Positions 1-7,138 of a stretch of DNA of 22,882 bases are shown one piece after another. Both the position numbers and the translations under genes were made by a program. Where the stretch lies: assembly GCA_002690875.1 (NCBI GenBank), contig NZGH01000041.1, forward strand, positions 1 to 22,882, written 5' to 3'. The DNA is from Rickettsiales bacterium. Its GTDB lineage: Bacteria > Pseudomonadota > Alphaproteobacteria > TMED127. Within the stretch, counting starts at the first letter, position 1. Every line of letters starts with the position of its first letter. Under the pieces are notes generated by a model. It ran no database searches. It was not told where the DNA came from and saw only the letters and a program-made list of their open reading frames with translations.

Positions 1-165
1 GACCGTCGACAAGAAATTGTTTTTATAGGTTTAAAATCTGAGATGGATGAAAAGAATATTCGTGAGAGACTGGATGCTTGTTTGATAAAGAACTATCTTA
101 AAGATCCCAATTCATATCATAAAGCCATTGATCCCTTTCCAGTATGGTTTCAGAAAGTAGCTTAA
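1..165 (+). CDS. CobW/COG0523-family GTPase, C-terminal end (partial)
   Basis: Reading frame 1 is open from the window edge to a TAA stop and gives 54 residues. They begin DRRQEIVFIG, continue through a DACL segment and end in a DPFPVW motif. This combination is typical of the CobW C-terminal domain of COG0523 G3E GTPases, which are metallochaperones often tied to zinc or cobalamin metabolism. The GTPase domain itself lies outside the window. The family is frequently under Zur control and is often linked to DUF1826, a member of which lies further along this window, so a zinc role is plausible. The metal cannot be decided from this fragment. Confidence 0.8.
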   Translation, partial: DRRQEIVFIGLKSEMDEKNIRERLDACLIKNYLKDPNSYHKAIDPFPVWFQKVA

Positions 166-224
166 ATTAGTAAACTTGTTCTTTTCCCTGTTTCTCCGTC
201 ACTATAAGTGGTAATACAACATAA

Positions 225-323
225 ATGAAAGTTTTAGAACATTTAGCCTATGGGAGAGGTATTTTATTAGCAATCGTCCTTATAGCTGCTATACTTTATT
301 GGTTTTCTAAAAAAAAGAAGTGA
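225..323 (+). CDS. 32-residue single-pass membrane peptide
   Basis: A short ORF begins with ATG 59 bases after the CobW stop and ends in TGA. It has a polar N-terminus (MKVLEHLAYGRG), a hydrophobic run of about 15 residues at roughly 13-27, and a four-lysine tail, which is the layout of a small inner-membrane protein with its C-terminus in the cytoplasm. The ribosome binding site is weak. The terminator at 402-427 lies downstream, so it may be the last gene of the CobW transcript. I do not recognise a family, and chance remains possible at this length. Confidence 0.45.
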   Translation: MKVLEHLAYGRGILLAIVLIAAILYWFSKKKK

Positions 324-401
324 ACTATATCAATAACTTAGAAAGAATAATATGACAAACATATTTTTATTCAATAATCTGACAAACTAATGTTTTCCTG
401 G

Positions 402-427
402 CCTGAATTTCTGTCAGGATTTTTTTT
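402..427 (+). terminator. Rho-independent terminator after the CobW unit
   Basis: The hairpin CCTGA-ATTTCTG-TCAGG (5-bp stem) is followed almost at once by eight T residues on the plus strand. An alternative pairing of CTGACA (379-384) with TGTCAG (412-417) is also possible. The orientation suits transcripts from the CobW gene, not the minus-strand gene that ends at 485. Confidence 0.55.
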
Positions 428-484
428 AAATAAAATCTGACCTTCTCCATTTATCTCAAAACTTTATCCCTCACATTTAATTTC

Positions 485-1351
485 TCAACCTGAAACAGTT
501 CTGAAATCTTTTGTGTAGTCTCTTAGTTTATTTATGATTCTTTCTCGCTGTATTTTAGACGAGTTAGCTAACAAATTCACTAATAGAGAATGAAATTTGT
601 TTAGTGAGCCCTCAGAGAAAGCCTTATATGATTGATTGGTAATCAAATGTCCTTCTAACAAAAGTTTATTAAGAAAAATCGTTAACTCTTTTTCACTTGG
701 TTGAGTTCTAAGAAATCTAATAAAAACCTTTTGGCGTAGTGTCCGGTTATGCAAGCGAACCCTTGAATCACCCATGGTTACTCGAGCATGTTTTTCGAGA
801 AGAATTACTTGTGAATCTTTTAAGTCACCAAAAAAACGCTCGAAATTAGAGGTTAACCTCTCCAAACGCTCCTCGTACAAAACATCTCCAGGTTTTGAAA
901 GTTCTATTATGCGCTCTTGTCTTCGAATCAGCATTCTGTTTTTCATGAATTCGATAGATTCAGATGTTTGGTGATTTATAATGAACTTTGAGGCATAAGG
1001 GACTAATCCACTCACCGTTTCCTCTATTAAAAACCTTCCGTTAGACAGGAGTTTGTTAATATCATCAGCACCATACTCATCTTTCTGTAGCTTATCAGCT
1101 ATATTATTAAGATAATCCGCGTATCTTGGTAACATTGATGTCCGATGCCAATTTACCATCTCAGAAACCTGTTTATTTAACAAGACTTTTTCATCTTCAT
1201 CTAGTTTAAGGAAATAGGTAATCTCATCTTTAACAAACTCGTCAACAAATGTGTAAATAAAACGTGTACTAGAACAAGTTACGACTAAGGAAATTAATCC
1301 CATTAAAATTACAATACGATAAGTAATACGTGATTGAGATAATATTTTCAT
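485..1351 (-). CDS. DUF6279-like lipoprotein
   Basis: This 288-residue protein has a short hydrophobic N-terminus ending in LVVTC, a slightly unusual lipobox with Thr at -1 that would lipidate Cys26. After it come the features I associate with DUF6279 lipoproteins of Gammaproteobacteria: an aromatic/acidic stretch, a 'LDEDEK' region, and a WH..SMLP.Y motif near residues 68-77. The rest looks mostly helical and charged. The function of the family is unknown, with an envelope location expected. The gene is visibly less AT-rich than most of the window, as is the CobW fragment, so the left end may be an older or differently composed block. The family call is from memory of its pattern. Confidence 0.6.
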   Translation of the reverse strand: MKILSQSRITYRIVILMGLISLVVTCSSTRFIYTFVDEFVKDEITYFLKLDEDEKVLLNKQVSEMVNWHRTSMLPRYADYLNNIADKLQKDEYGADDINKLLSNGRFLIEETVSGLVPYASKFIINHQTSESIEFMKNRMLIRRQERIIELSKPGDVLYEERLERLTSNFERFFGDLKDSQVILLEKHARVTMGDSRVRLHNRTLRQKVFIRFLRTQPSEKELTIFLNKLLLEGHLITNQSYKAFSEGSLNKFHSLLVNLLANSSKIQRERIINKLRDYTKDFRTVSG

Positions 1352-1722
1352 TGTTTTCGAGTTTACCGCGCATTTAAATTAAAGTCAGTAGTAAAAGCAG
1401 TATTTCATTGGGTTTACAGGCTTTTCTCAATAGTCTTTATCTTTTCAACAGTAACTATAAAAAATGGTTTTCGTTGCTTTTAGTTAAATAATTTTATAAT
1501 GTAAGTGTCTCATTAAATTGACAGGTCAAAAATATTTTGAAGATATCTAACACTAGGTTGAACGAGCTGATTTAAAGTTACTTATGATGGTGAGAAAAAA
1601 AAACCTTTGAAGGAGTTTTCTTGCTAGTGCCTATGCTTTTGGAATAGCTGCTGAATTCGCTCTTTTTTTATTTTGATAAAAGGGTTTGATATTTAAATTC
1701 TTTGTTTTAGATTAAATTAAAT
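1352..1722. other. Intergenic region between divergent genes
   Basis: No convincing gene was found in these 371 bases. The region must hold promoters for the lipoprotein on the minus strand and the channel on the plus strand. TTGACA occurs at 1518-1523 inside the short palindrome TTGAC-AG-GTCAA (1518-1529), but no good -10 box lies at the right distance. A stretch at 1584-1676 reads like broken protein in two frames and could be a decayed gene, although the support is weak. Confidence 0.5.
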
Positions 1723-2760
1723 ATGAAAATTAAAATTATTTCTTTTTTTACTATTTTTTTCACATTATTTTTTTCTAATTCTTCGGTTGGCTTAGATTCT
1801 CCGAACCATCTTGTAAAAGCTAAGGTGCTGTTTAATGAAATATATGACATAAATATTTCTGAGGGGCAGTACAAGGTTTCTGTAGAACTTTTGCTTTCAT
1901 GGGATGGTGATATTGATCTATTCCTTAAAAAATTTAGTGATAATGTTGTGCATGGAGAAAAACTTGACAATTTTCTTAAAGAAATTTGGTATCCTGAATT
2001 CTTAATATTTAACGCTGAGAACCCAAGAACTACTCATTACCAAACATTAAATGTTTATGATGGAAAATTTCAACTTTTTGAAAGATTTGAATCTGAATTA
2101 ACTATTGATGCAGATATGCCACAATACCCATTTGGTAACTTAAATTTAAACATGGATATTTTAGCTTTTTCAGGTAACGTTAACCTAATGGAATTTGTAC
2201 CGGAAGAAATAATTATTGGGCACAACAATGATCAAGATTTTAACCATAAAGTTATAAAAGGAAACTGGGAGTTAGATGAGAAAAAAATAAGAGCATCTCA
2301 AATGAAAAGCTTAAATCATGGCGGAGAGAGATTTTCTGTTTTGATTTCAAATATTAATGTAAAACATAACTTTGTAAACTCTCTCTTCATTGTTTTATTT
2401 CCGCTATTTTCTATCGTGATTTTATCCTTAGTTATTAATAACTATTGCCCTATGAAGTTTGATGGGAGTGCTGATTGGAGAATTGGAGGGCAAATGACCT
2501 TATTTTTGATTGTTCCAGCTTTAAAGTTTGCATTATCATCTGAGTTGCCTGTAACTCATTATCTAAATTTTACTGATTTAATTTTTATCTGGGCTACCTT
2601 GATTATTTCTTTTGGTTTAATCCTTGGAATACTTGGAAATTATTATGTACTTAAAAAGGACGTAAACCGACTCAATCTCTCTGAATCATTAGCTCAAAAA
2701 TTTCTTCCTATATCAGCTCCTCTCATATTTGCCGCCATTTTATTTTATGTATTTATATAA
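1723..2760 (+). CDS. Prokaryotic pentameric ligand-gated ion channel homologue
   Basis: This 345-residue protein has the Cys-loop receptor plan without the cysteines, as in GLIC and ELIC. A signal peptide covers about residues 1-23. The extracellular domain follows with W60-x-D62, then the W89-x-P91 motif with a downstream Asn (IWYPEFLIFN), and a YPFG element at 135-138 at the place of the family's FPFD. Four membrane segments come next: M1 about 217-239 with the characteristic internal proline P227, M2 about 253-272, a short M2-M3 loop starting L275-P276, M3 about 282-306, and M4 about 325-345 to the end. The intracellular M3-M4 loop is very short, as in bacterial members. The ligand and ion selectivity cannot be read from the sequence. 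The gene stands alone, facing the converging metal operon. Confidence 0.82.
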   Translation: MKIKIISFFTIFFTLFFSNSSVGLDSPNHLVKAKVLFNEIYDINISEGQYKVSVELLLSWDGDIDLFLKKFSDNVVHGEKLDNFLKEIWYPEFLIFNAENPRTTHYQTLNVYDGKFQLFERFESELTIDADMPQYPFGNLNLNMDILAFSGNVNLMEFVPEEIIIGHNNDQDFNHKVIKGNWELDEKKIRASQMKSLNHGGERFSVLISNINVKHNFVNSLFIVLFPLFSIVILSLVINNYCPMKFDGSADWRIGGQMTLFLIVPALKFALSSELPVTHYLNFTDLIFIWATLIISFGLILGILGNYYVLKKDVNRLNLSESLAQKFLPISAPLIFAAILFYVFI

Positions 2761-2808
2761 CTAAATAAATATATCTAATTTGAATCACCTTTAATTTTTT
2801 AATTTTTC

Positions 2809-3192
2809 TTAATAGAAAATATTCACAGCAATAAAAGCAAAGAAAAAGCCTATAAGATAAATAGTTGAAGAAATTATAAGAATAATTGAATTTCTATTTC
2901 TTAATTTTAGACACATCTTTGCCTTAACTGGGTCTGTAGGACAAGGTGCATTTCTCCCATTCCAAAATAAACAAAAAGAAACTAACAAAAATAGACCAGC
3001 TATAGAAAAGGTTTGTATCTTGTACTTAGAAACTACAAGTAACCATGGAAATATACTCATTAAACTAACCATTGATGCTCCCATTCCTAGTGCTACTAAC
3101 AATGTTGGTAGAGCACAACAAATTAAAGTGCCTACACTTGTAAATAAACTTAAGAACGATGAGAAAAACTGTTTAAATAGGTTATCTATCAC
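2809..3192 (-). CDS. MerT-like metal transport membrane protein
   Basis: The protein is about 127 residues with three to four hydrophobic segments. The first carries GTLICCALPTLLVALG, the vicinal-cysteine motif of MerT-type mercuric/metal transporters. A loop contains NAPCPTDPVKAKMC, also conserved in this type, and the protein ends with a FFAF membrane segment. I place the start at GTG 3192 because AGGGAG (3200-3205, minus strand) lies seven bases upstream. An ATG at 3213 would lie inside merP-like coding and has no such site. The gene overlaps the end of the MerP-like gene by 11 bases, which suggests translational coupling. It probably moves a soft metal ion handed over by the MerP-like protein. 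Mercury is only one possible substrate, and no merA or merR is seen. Confidence 0.72.
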   Translation of the reverse strand: MIDNLFKQFFSSFLSLFTSVGTLICCALPTLLVALGMGASMVSLMSIFPWLLVVSKYKIQTFSIAGLFLLVSFCLFWNGRNAPCPTDPVKAKMCLKLRNRNSIILIISSTIYLIGFFFAFIAVNIFY

Positions 3193-3490
3193 GTCGTATC
3201 TCCCTAATATCATAGCCAGAATCAGTAATTACTTTTGTTATTGTATCATTATTCAAGCTCTTACCTTTTTTTAAATTAATAGTAATCAACATTTTTTCTA
3301 AATTAACATTGATACTTTTTACCGATTCTTTTTTACTAAAAAGCTTTTCAATTGAACGTGCGCAGAAGTCGCATACCAGTCCGTTAACAGAAATACTCAG
3401 TACTTCATTTTCTATTTTTTCTTGAGATTTGGTATCCTTAAAAGTTATTTTTGTAAAAAAAAGTAAGATTATTATTATAAAAAATTTCAT
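3182..3490 (-). CDS. MerP-like periplasmic heavy-metal-binding (HMA) protein
   Basis: This protein has 102 residues. An N-terminal hydrophobic segment (about 1-16) acts as signal or anchor. One HMA domain follows, with the metal site GLVCDFC (C40-x-x-C43) and the usual beta-alpha-beta pattern ending in a DSGYDI motif. The start has a good ribosome binding site, AGGAG. The gene sits directly upstream of and overlaps the MerT-like gene, as in mer-type operons. Its expected role is to capture a soft metal (Hg, Cu or similar) in the periplasm and pass it to the membrane partner. The specificity is not evident. Confidence 0.75.
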   Translation of the reverse strand: MKFFIIIILLFFTKITFKDTKSQEKIENEVLSISVNGLVCDFCARSIEKLFSKKESVKSINVNLEKMLITINLKKGKSLNNDTITKVITDSGYDIREIRRDR

Positions 3491-3500
3491 TTCTGTTCTC

Positions 3501-4148
3501 CTAAAATCTCTTTATAAAATTAAACATAAATTCTTTATAGTTGGTAAGCCCAGCTTCAGCTAAATAGTCACCTTTAAACATTCTTAACATGGGTGTATAA
3601 ATTATTTTATTTTTGGTTTTAGACATATTTTCAACTTGAAGCATTAACCAAGTATGTAAGTCTCCATAATCTCCAACATAAGGTGCAAAACCAATACGAG
3701 CTTTTTGCAAAAAAAAAGAATTAATTGAAGAATTATAATTTATCCTGTTTAGGTAACTGATGTAATATTTTCTATTTTCCCAGTCTATTGAGACACCAGA
3801 AAATAAGTTAGGCTCAAGTTTATTATTATGACTTTTATAGTCGCTCATGGCAAAACCAGCACCACTTTTGAGATAAAAATTTGCTTGTGATTTTGGCGTG
3901 TTAAAACGTTTAATCAAATAATTTAGTTGTGTTCCGTGAAACTGCCATTCTTTTTTTCGCCAATATTCTCCTCTGTAACCTAAAGAATATTTTACTGAAG
4001 GACTTAAATGAAGATGAATACTATGTCTATTGAAATCATTCATTTGCATGATTGTCCATCCACCTGGGTATGAAATTGGTCTTGCAATAGCAGATTTAAT
4101 AAAAAACAAAGTAATTAAAAAAAACCAACTTAAAAATTGCTTATTCAT
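3501..4148 (-). CDS. Putative outer-membrane protein of the metal operon
   Basis: This 215-residue protein has a clear signal peptide (about 1-22, ending AIA-RP) and a PGGWT motif just after it. The rest is rich in alternating polar/aromatic strands with many Tyr, Trp and Phe, and it ends in Phe (FIKRF), as outer-membrane barrels do. It is translated from a good AGGAG site and lies 10 bases upstream of the MerP-like gene. I do not recognise the family by name. From position it probably belongs to metal handling, for example passage across the outer membrane. That role is inference. Confidence 0.55.
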   Translation of the reverse strand: MNKQFLSWFFLITLFFIKSAIARPISYPGGWTIMQMNDFNRHSIHLHLSPSVKYSLGYRGEYWRKKEWQFHGTQLNYLIKRFNTPKSQANFYLKSGAGFAMSDYKSHNNKLEPNLFSGVSIDWENRKYYISYLNRINYNSSINSFFLQKARIGFAPYVGDYGDLHTWLMLQVENMSKTKNKIIYTPMLRMFKGDYLAEAGLTNYKEFMFNFIKRF

Positions 4149-4209
4149 TATTTTCTCCTAATAATAATTTATTAAAAAATCGTTTGTTTTCTCGGTTTAA
4201 CAAAAGCTA

Positions 4210-4551
4210 TTAAGAGATTTTTTTTGGAGGCGGATCTTTAACTTTTTTGTTTATTGAATAATGTTTAATTATAAATTCAAAATTAAACTTAGAAATATTT
4301 AAGATCGAGGAAGAAGATACAACATTAGATAAAAGCTGTGTTAAATAACAGTCGCATTCAAAACATAAATTTTTGCTTTTTTCCTCTTTAGTACTACCGT
4401 GACAAGAGTCATTTTCAATTTCAAACTTTTTATCAATATTTATCTTTGCGTTATGACTTTCTGCACATAATGAAAATGATTTACTTAATACTGAAGTACT
4501 TAAAAAACTTGTAATAGACAAAGTAATTAAGAGAAATTTAAGAAGTTTCAT
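4210..4551 (-). CDS. Secreted Cys/His-rich protein, CopL/DUF2946-like
   Basis: This protein has 113 residues. A signal peptide covers about 1-23. The mature part holds possible metal ligands C29, H33, C50-H51 (the DSCHGS motif) and the cluster C63-x-x-C66-x-C68, and the tail carries a PPP run (107-109) followed by lysines. A CHG motif and a proline-rich end resemble CopL/DUF2946 proteins, small periplasmic products of copper loci. The similarity is partial, so I keep the name tentative. It is the first gene of the minus-strand operon leading to the outer-membrane, MerP-like and MerT-like proteins, which supports a metal-sensing or metal-binding role. Confidence 0.5.
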   Translation of the reverse strand: MKLLKFLLITLSITSFLSTSVLSKSFSLCAESHNAKINIDKKFEIENDSCHGSTKEEKSKNLCFECDCYLTQLLSNVVSSSSILNISKFNFEFIIKHYSINKKVKDPPPKKIS

Positions 4552-4608
4552 CTAATTAACTTAAGTTATTGAAATCTTACTATCAAGTATAAATTACATT
4601 TTTGCTAT

Positions 4609-5355
4609 TTAAAAATTCTGAGATATTTTCCACTTTAATGGGTTACCATTACCGAAAATATTAGAGACATACTTATCGTTTTGATTTAAAGGTAAGTTAG
4701 ATACTTCTCCTAAAGTTAAGTTTCCCGCAATTGTTCTTCTCTCTCCATTACATCTGAAGGGATTTACACTATGATTCAACCAACTTGGAAATATAAGAAA
4801 CTTTCCCACCTCTGGATAGTATGTTTTGTTATTTGTTGGATGAAAGTCTAGAATATTTCCACTAGATTTACCGATAAAGTTGGTACATCCATCTTCTTTT
4901 CCTGACGCATTAAATAAGAAATCTTCATTGCTATTATTCATTTTTTTGGGGACCTTAGTCCATAATATAAATGACAACTTAGTGTTATGAATTGATGAAT
5001 GATTATGAATTGGATTATAATCCCCAGCATATTGGTGTACTGACCATAAATCTATACATTTTGCTGATTTATATGGATTTCTAATATTAAAATTAATAAA
5101 ATAATTTGAAGTGTAATTTTCTGCCATACATTCACCAAGTTTGCATATACTGTCAAAAATTTTGACTTCTCTAGTTAAGCTTAGCTGTTCTCCATTTTTA
5201 ATTTGGCCAACTAACCTTCCCGAAGCTGAGACTTTTCTTTTATTGGTTAAAAGTAAATCAATTTCTTTGTTAACTAAATTGATAAAATCAACATCAATTT
5301 TTGATTCCATAATTGTGAAATCAATTGATGATTGTATTGTTGGCTTTGAAAACAT
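4609..5355 (-). CDS. 2-oxoglutarate/Fe(II)-dependent oxygenase (2OG-FeII_Oxy_5-like)
   Basis: This 248-residue protein has the double-stranded beta-helix signature of the TIGR02466/2OG-FeII_Oxy_5 group. It has YNPIHNHSS with H117 and H119, then LSFILWTKVP, then GKFLIFPSWLNHSVNPF with distal H195, and ERRTIAGN with R206/R207 as the likely 2-oxoglutarate anchor. These would bind Fe(II) and 2OG in the cytoplasm. The substrate is unknown. No signal peptide is present. Its start lies 86 bases from the Zur-type palindrome at 5441-5455, which it may share with the divergent DUF1826 gene. The usual metal-binding acid (HxD) reads HNH here, which I believe is normal for this subgroup. Confidence 0.7.
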   Translation of the reverse strand: MFSKPTIQSSIDFTIMESKIDVDFINLVNKEIDLLLTNKRKVSASGRLVGQIKNGEQLSLTREVKIFDSICKLGECMAENYTSNYFINFNIRNPYKSAKCIDLWSVHQYAGDYNPIHNHSSIHNTKLSFILWTKVPKKMNNSNEDFLFNASGKEDGCTNFIGKSSGNILDFHPTNNKTYYPEVGKFLIFPSWLNHSVNPFRCNGERRTIAGNLTLGEVSNLPLNQNDKYVSNIFGNGNPLKWKISQNF

Positions 5356-5440
5356 TAAATATACATCGCAAATTTCATTCCAAGAATTGAATTTTTTTTT
5401 TAGTTTAAATAAAAAAAAAACAAAAAAACATTTTTATAAG

Positions 5441-5455
5441 TGTTATATTATAACA
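5441..5455. promoter_or_regulatory. Zur-type operator (perfect palindrome)
   Basis: TGTTATA-T-TATAACA is a perfect inverted repeat of 7-base half-sites around one central base. It matches the core of the proteobacterial Zur box as I recall it. It lies 41 bases before the DUF1826 start codon and 86 bases from the divergent oxygenase gene. A near copy stands in front of zur itself at 11264-11280. Confidence 0.75.
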
Positions 5456-5496
5456 ATTGATATTAATAACCTTTTAATAAAACAAAATTCAAAATC

Positions 5497-6138
5497 ATGA
5501 CAAATTATAATATGGTTAAACAAAATTTATTTGATTTTAAAAATGATGATAAACAATTAAAAATCATAGCTAGGAAAATACCGAAAAATTCTGAAATTTT
5601 TTTTAATAAAGTATATAAATGCCTTAATTCAGTTTCTGGATTTGTTAAATATGATAATTCAAAACAAGACATACAAAAATTCCTCGATAAAATAATTACA
5701 AAAGATATTAAATGTGACCCCTTTTACAGAGTTTGGATAGATGACATGAGTAATTTATGTAAGCTATTTTGTAAATTTATTGGTGATAATAAGATAAGTT
5801 TTTGGGTTGGTACAGAAAGAGGGTGTAAACGTTATCATGTAGATATGGTTCCTTTTAGATTATTGGTAACTTATGCGGGACAAGGAACTGAGCTTTTGCC
5901 TGACTATGCTGCAAATAGAAGTGCATTCAGAGATGGTAAGTCTAATAAAGAAATTTTAAAATCTAAGTCAGCTTTAGAATATATTAATAAGTGGGATATT
6001 GCTATTTTTCGGGGAGGAGAAGACAGTATACTTCATCGCACACCTGATTCTGCATTAGAAAGTAAATCGTCAATTTTAATGCGTTTGGATAACCCATCTT
6101 TATTAGATGTAATTAAAAATAATAATCAAGTGGCATAA
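5497..6138 (+). CDS. DUF1826 family protein (dioxygenase-like, Zur-linked)
   Basis: This protein has 213 residues. The second half has the DUF1826 hallmarks: RYHVDMVPFRLLVTYAGQG, a TELLPD segment followed by NRSAF, then WDIAIFRGG, ILHRTPDS and SSILMRLD. The family is uncharacterised. It is often found beside COG0523 GTPases and in zinc-responsive gene sets, and here a perfect Zur-type palindrome sits just upstream. H114-x-D116, H180 and R196 have the order and spacing of an Fe(II)/2-oxoglutarate oxygenase facial triad plus 2OG-binding arginine, so an oxygenase fold is possible (my inference). No signal peptide is seen, so it is probably cytoplasmic. Confidence 0.8.
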   Translation: MTNYNMVKQNLFDFKNDDKQLKIIARKIPKNSEIFFNKVYKCLNSVSGFVKYDNSKQDIQKFLDKIITKDIKCDPFYRVWIDDMSNLCKLFCKFIGDNKISFWVGTERGCKRYHVDMVPFRLLVTYAGQGTELLPDYAANRSAFRDGKSNKEILKSKSALEYINKWDIAIFRGGEDSILHRTPDSALESKSSILMRLDNPSLLDVIKNNNQVA

Positions 6139-6251
6139 TTACTCGTCCCCTTATCTTTTTTTAATACTTTTTTTCTCATTTATAAATTTATAAATCTTAG
6201 TGCACTCTATATACTAATTGTTATTAAAAAAATGCTTCTTAGGATTAGCTT

Positions 6252-6605
6252 ATGAATCAAAATGAATTAATAAAAAATACTATCCAACACTATATTAATG
6301 GCGCAAAATCTGGGAAAGGTGAAGACATGAGACCAGCATTTCACGATGATGCCACAATTTTTGGTTATATTGGAGATAATTTATTTTCTGGACTAATACA
6401 AAAATTATATGACTGGAATGATAAAAATGGTCCTGCATCAGATATATCATGTGAATTTAAAAGTATTGATGTTGTCGAATCAATTGTCGCTGTTTGTTTA
6501 GAATCCAAGAACTGGACAGGATGCAATTTTACTGATTTTTTTAAACTTTTAAAAATTGTGGACAAATGGAAAATAATTAACAAAGTTTTTCATCTTCATA
6601 AGTAA
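6252..6605 (+). CDS. NTF2-like (putative lumazine-binding/SnoaL-type) protein
   Basis: This 117-residue protein has the small NTF2-like fold pattern. It has an N-terminal helix with YINGAKSGKGEDM, then FHDDATIFGYIGD, then an aliphatic strand IDVVESIVAVCLE, and the end DFFKLLKIVDKWKIINKVFH, typical of PF12893-type proteins. The reaction or ligand is unknown. It has its own AGGAT ribosome binding site before the ATG. It converges on the lipoprotein gene that ends seven bases away, so the two stop regions nearly touch. Confidence 0.7.
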   Translation: MNQNELIKNTIQHYINGAKSGKGEDMRPAFHDDATIFGYIGDNLFSGLIQKLYDWNDKNGPASDISCEFKSIDVVESIVAVCLESKNWTGCNFTDFFKLLKIVDKWKIINKVFHLHK

Positions 6606-6611
6606 ATTTAT

Positions 6612-7130
6612 TTAATTAAATTTTGCTTCACAAAGTTTTGATCCAGAAATTGCGTTGGTTACATTTTTTGAACGGCTGATGTGATTTAATGAACATTCTG
6701 CTATTTTCTTATCTTTCTGCAATGAAATAGAAGTTAGTTTATTACACCATTGAGTAATCAAGAAACCTAGGTTCTCATTTTTTAAGTCTCGAGAATATTT
6801 TTCTGTACAAACCAACGATTCAATGTCTTGTTTTCTAGACAAAGTAATGAAACGAGTAATTCGACATATCTTCCCAGAATTTTCAGAGCAGTGTCTTGTG
6901 GCCATATTATTAGCTGCACCTTGACTATCATTAGAACTTCCATAAGAAATAATACCATTTGGAGAGGTAGCTTCTGCAAAAAAGGTATCTCCATCCTCTG
7001 ACCTTTCTTGTATAAAGGTATCCCAAGAATAAGTTCCATCCAATACAGTTGTACACGCAAGTGGTAACAGTGAAATTAAAGTATATAGTAAGAGGTTTTT
7101 TTTATTTCTTATAAGCATTTTTATAAGCAA
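6612..7130 (-). CDS. Lipoprotein, full-length copy of a tandem pair
   Basis: This 172-residue protein has a lipobox at LPLAC (C26). Residues after it (TTVLDGTYSWDTFIQERS and on through FFAEATSPNG, YGSSNDSQGA, ATRHCSENSGKICRI) are nearly repeated in the gene just upstream at 7139-7447. The pattern of a small residue-rich stretch, A..HC and a second Cys recalls DUF4189-type domains, though I am not sure of this. The C-terminal half has further cysteines (in VCTEK, QWCNK, AECSL and LCEAK) and no equivalent in the other copy. It follows the short copy after eight bases, so the two are probably co-transcribed. Confidence 0.6.
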   Translation of the reverse strand: MLIKMLIRNKKNLLLYTLISLLPLACTTVLDGTYSWDTFIQERSEDGDTFFAEATSPNGIISYGSSNDSQGAANNMATRHCSENSGKICRITRFITLSRKQDIESLVCTEKYSRDLKNENLGFLITQWCNKLTSISLQKDKKIAECSLNHISRSKNVTNAISGSKLCEAKFN

Positions 7131-7138
7131 AACAAAAT

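Noticed and set aside
774..974. Plus-strand ORF inside the DUF6279-like gene
   Set aside because: It lies wholly within the minus-strand gene, has no protein-family pattern and no ribosome binding site.
1518..1546. TTGACA at 1518 as a -35 box for the ion-channel gene
   Set aside because: No recognisable -10 box lies 16-18 bases downstream, and the gene start is about 200 bases away. The hexamer is part of a short palindrome and may be chance.
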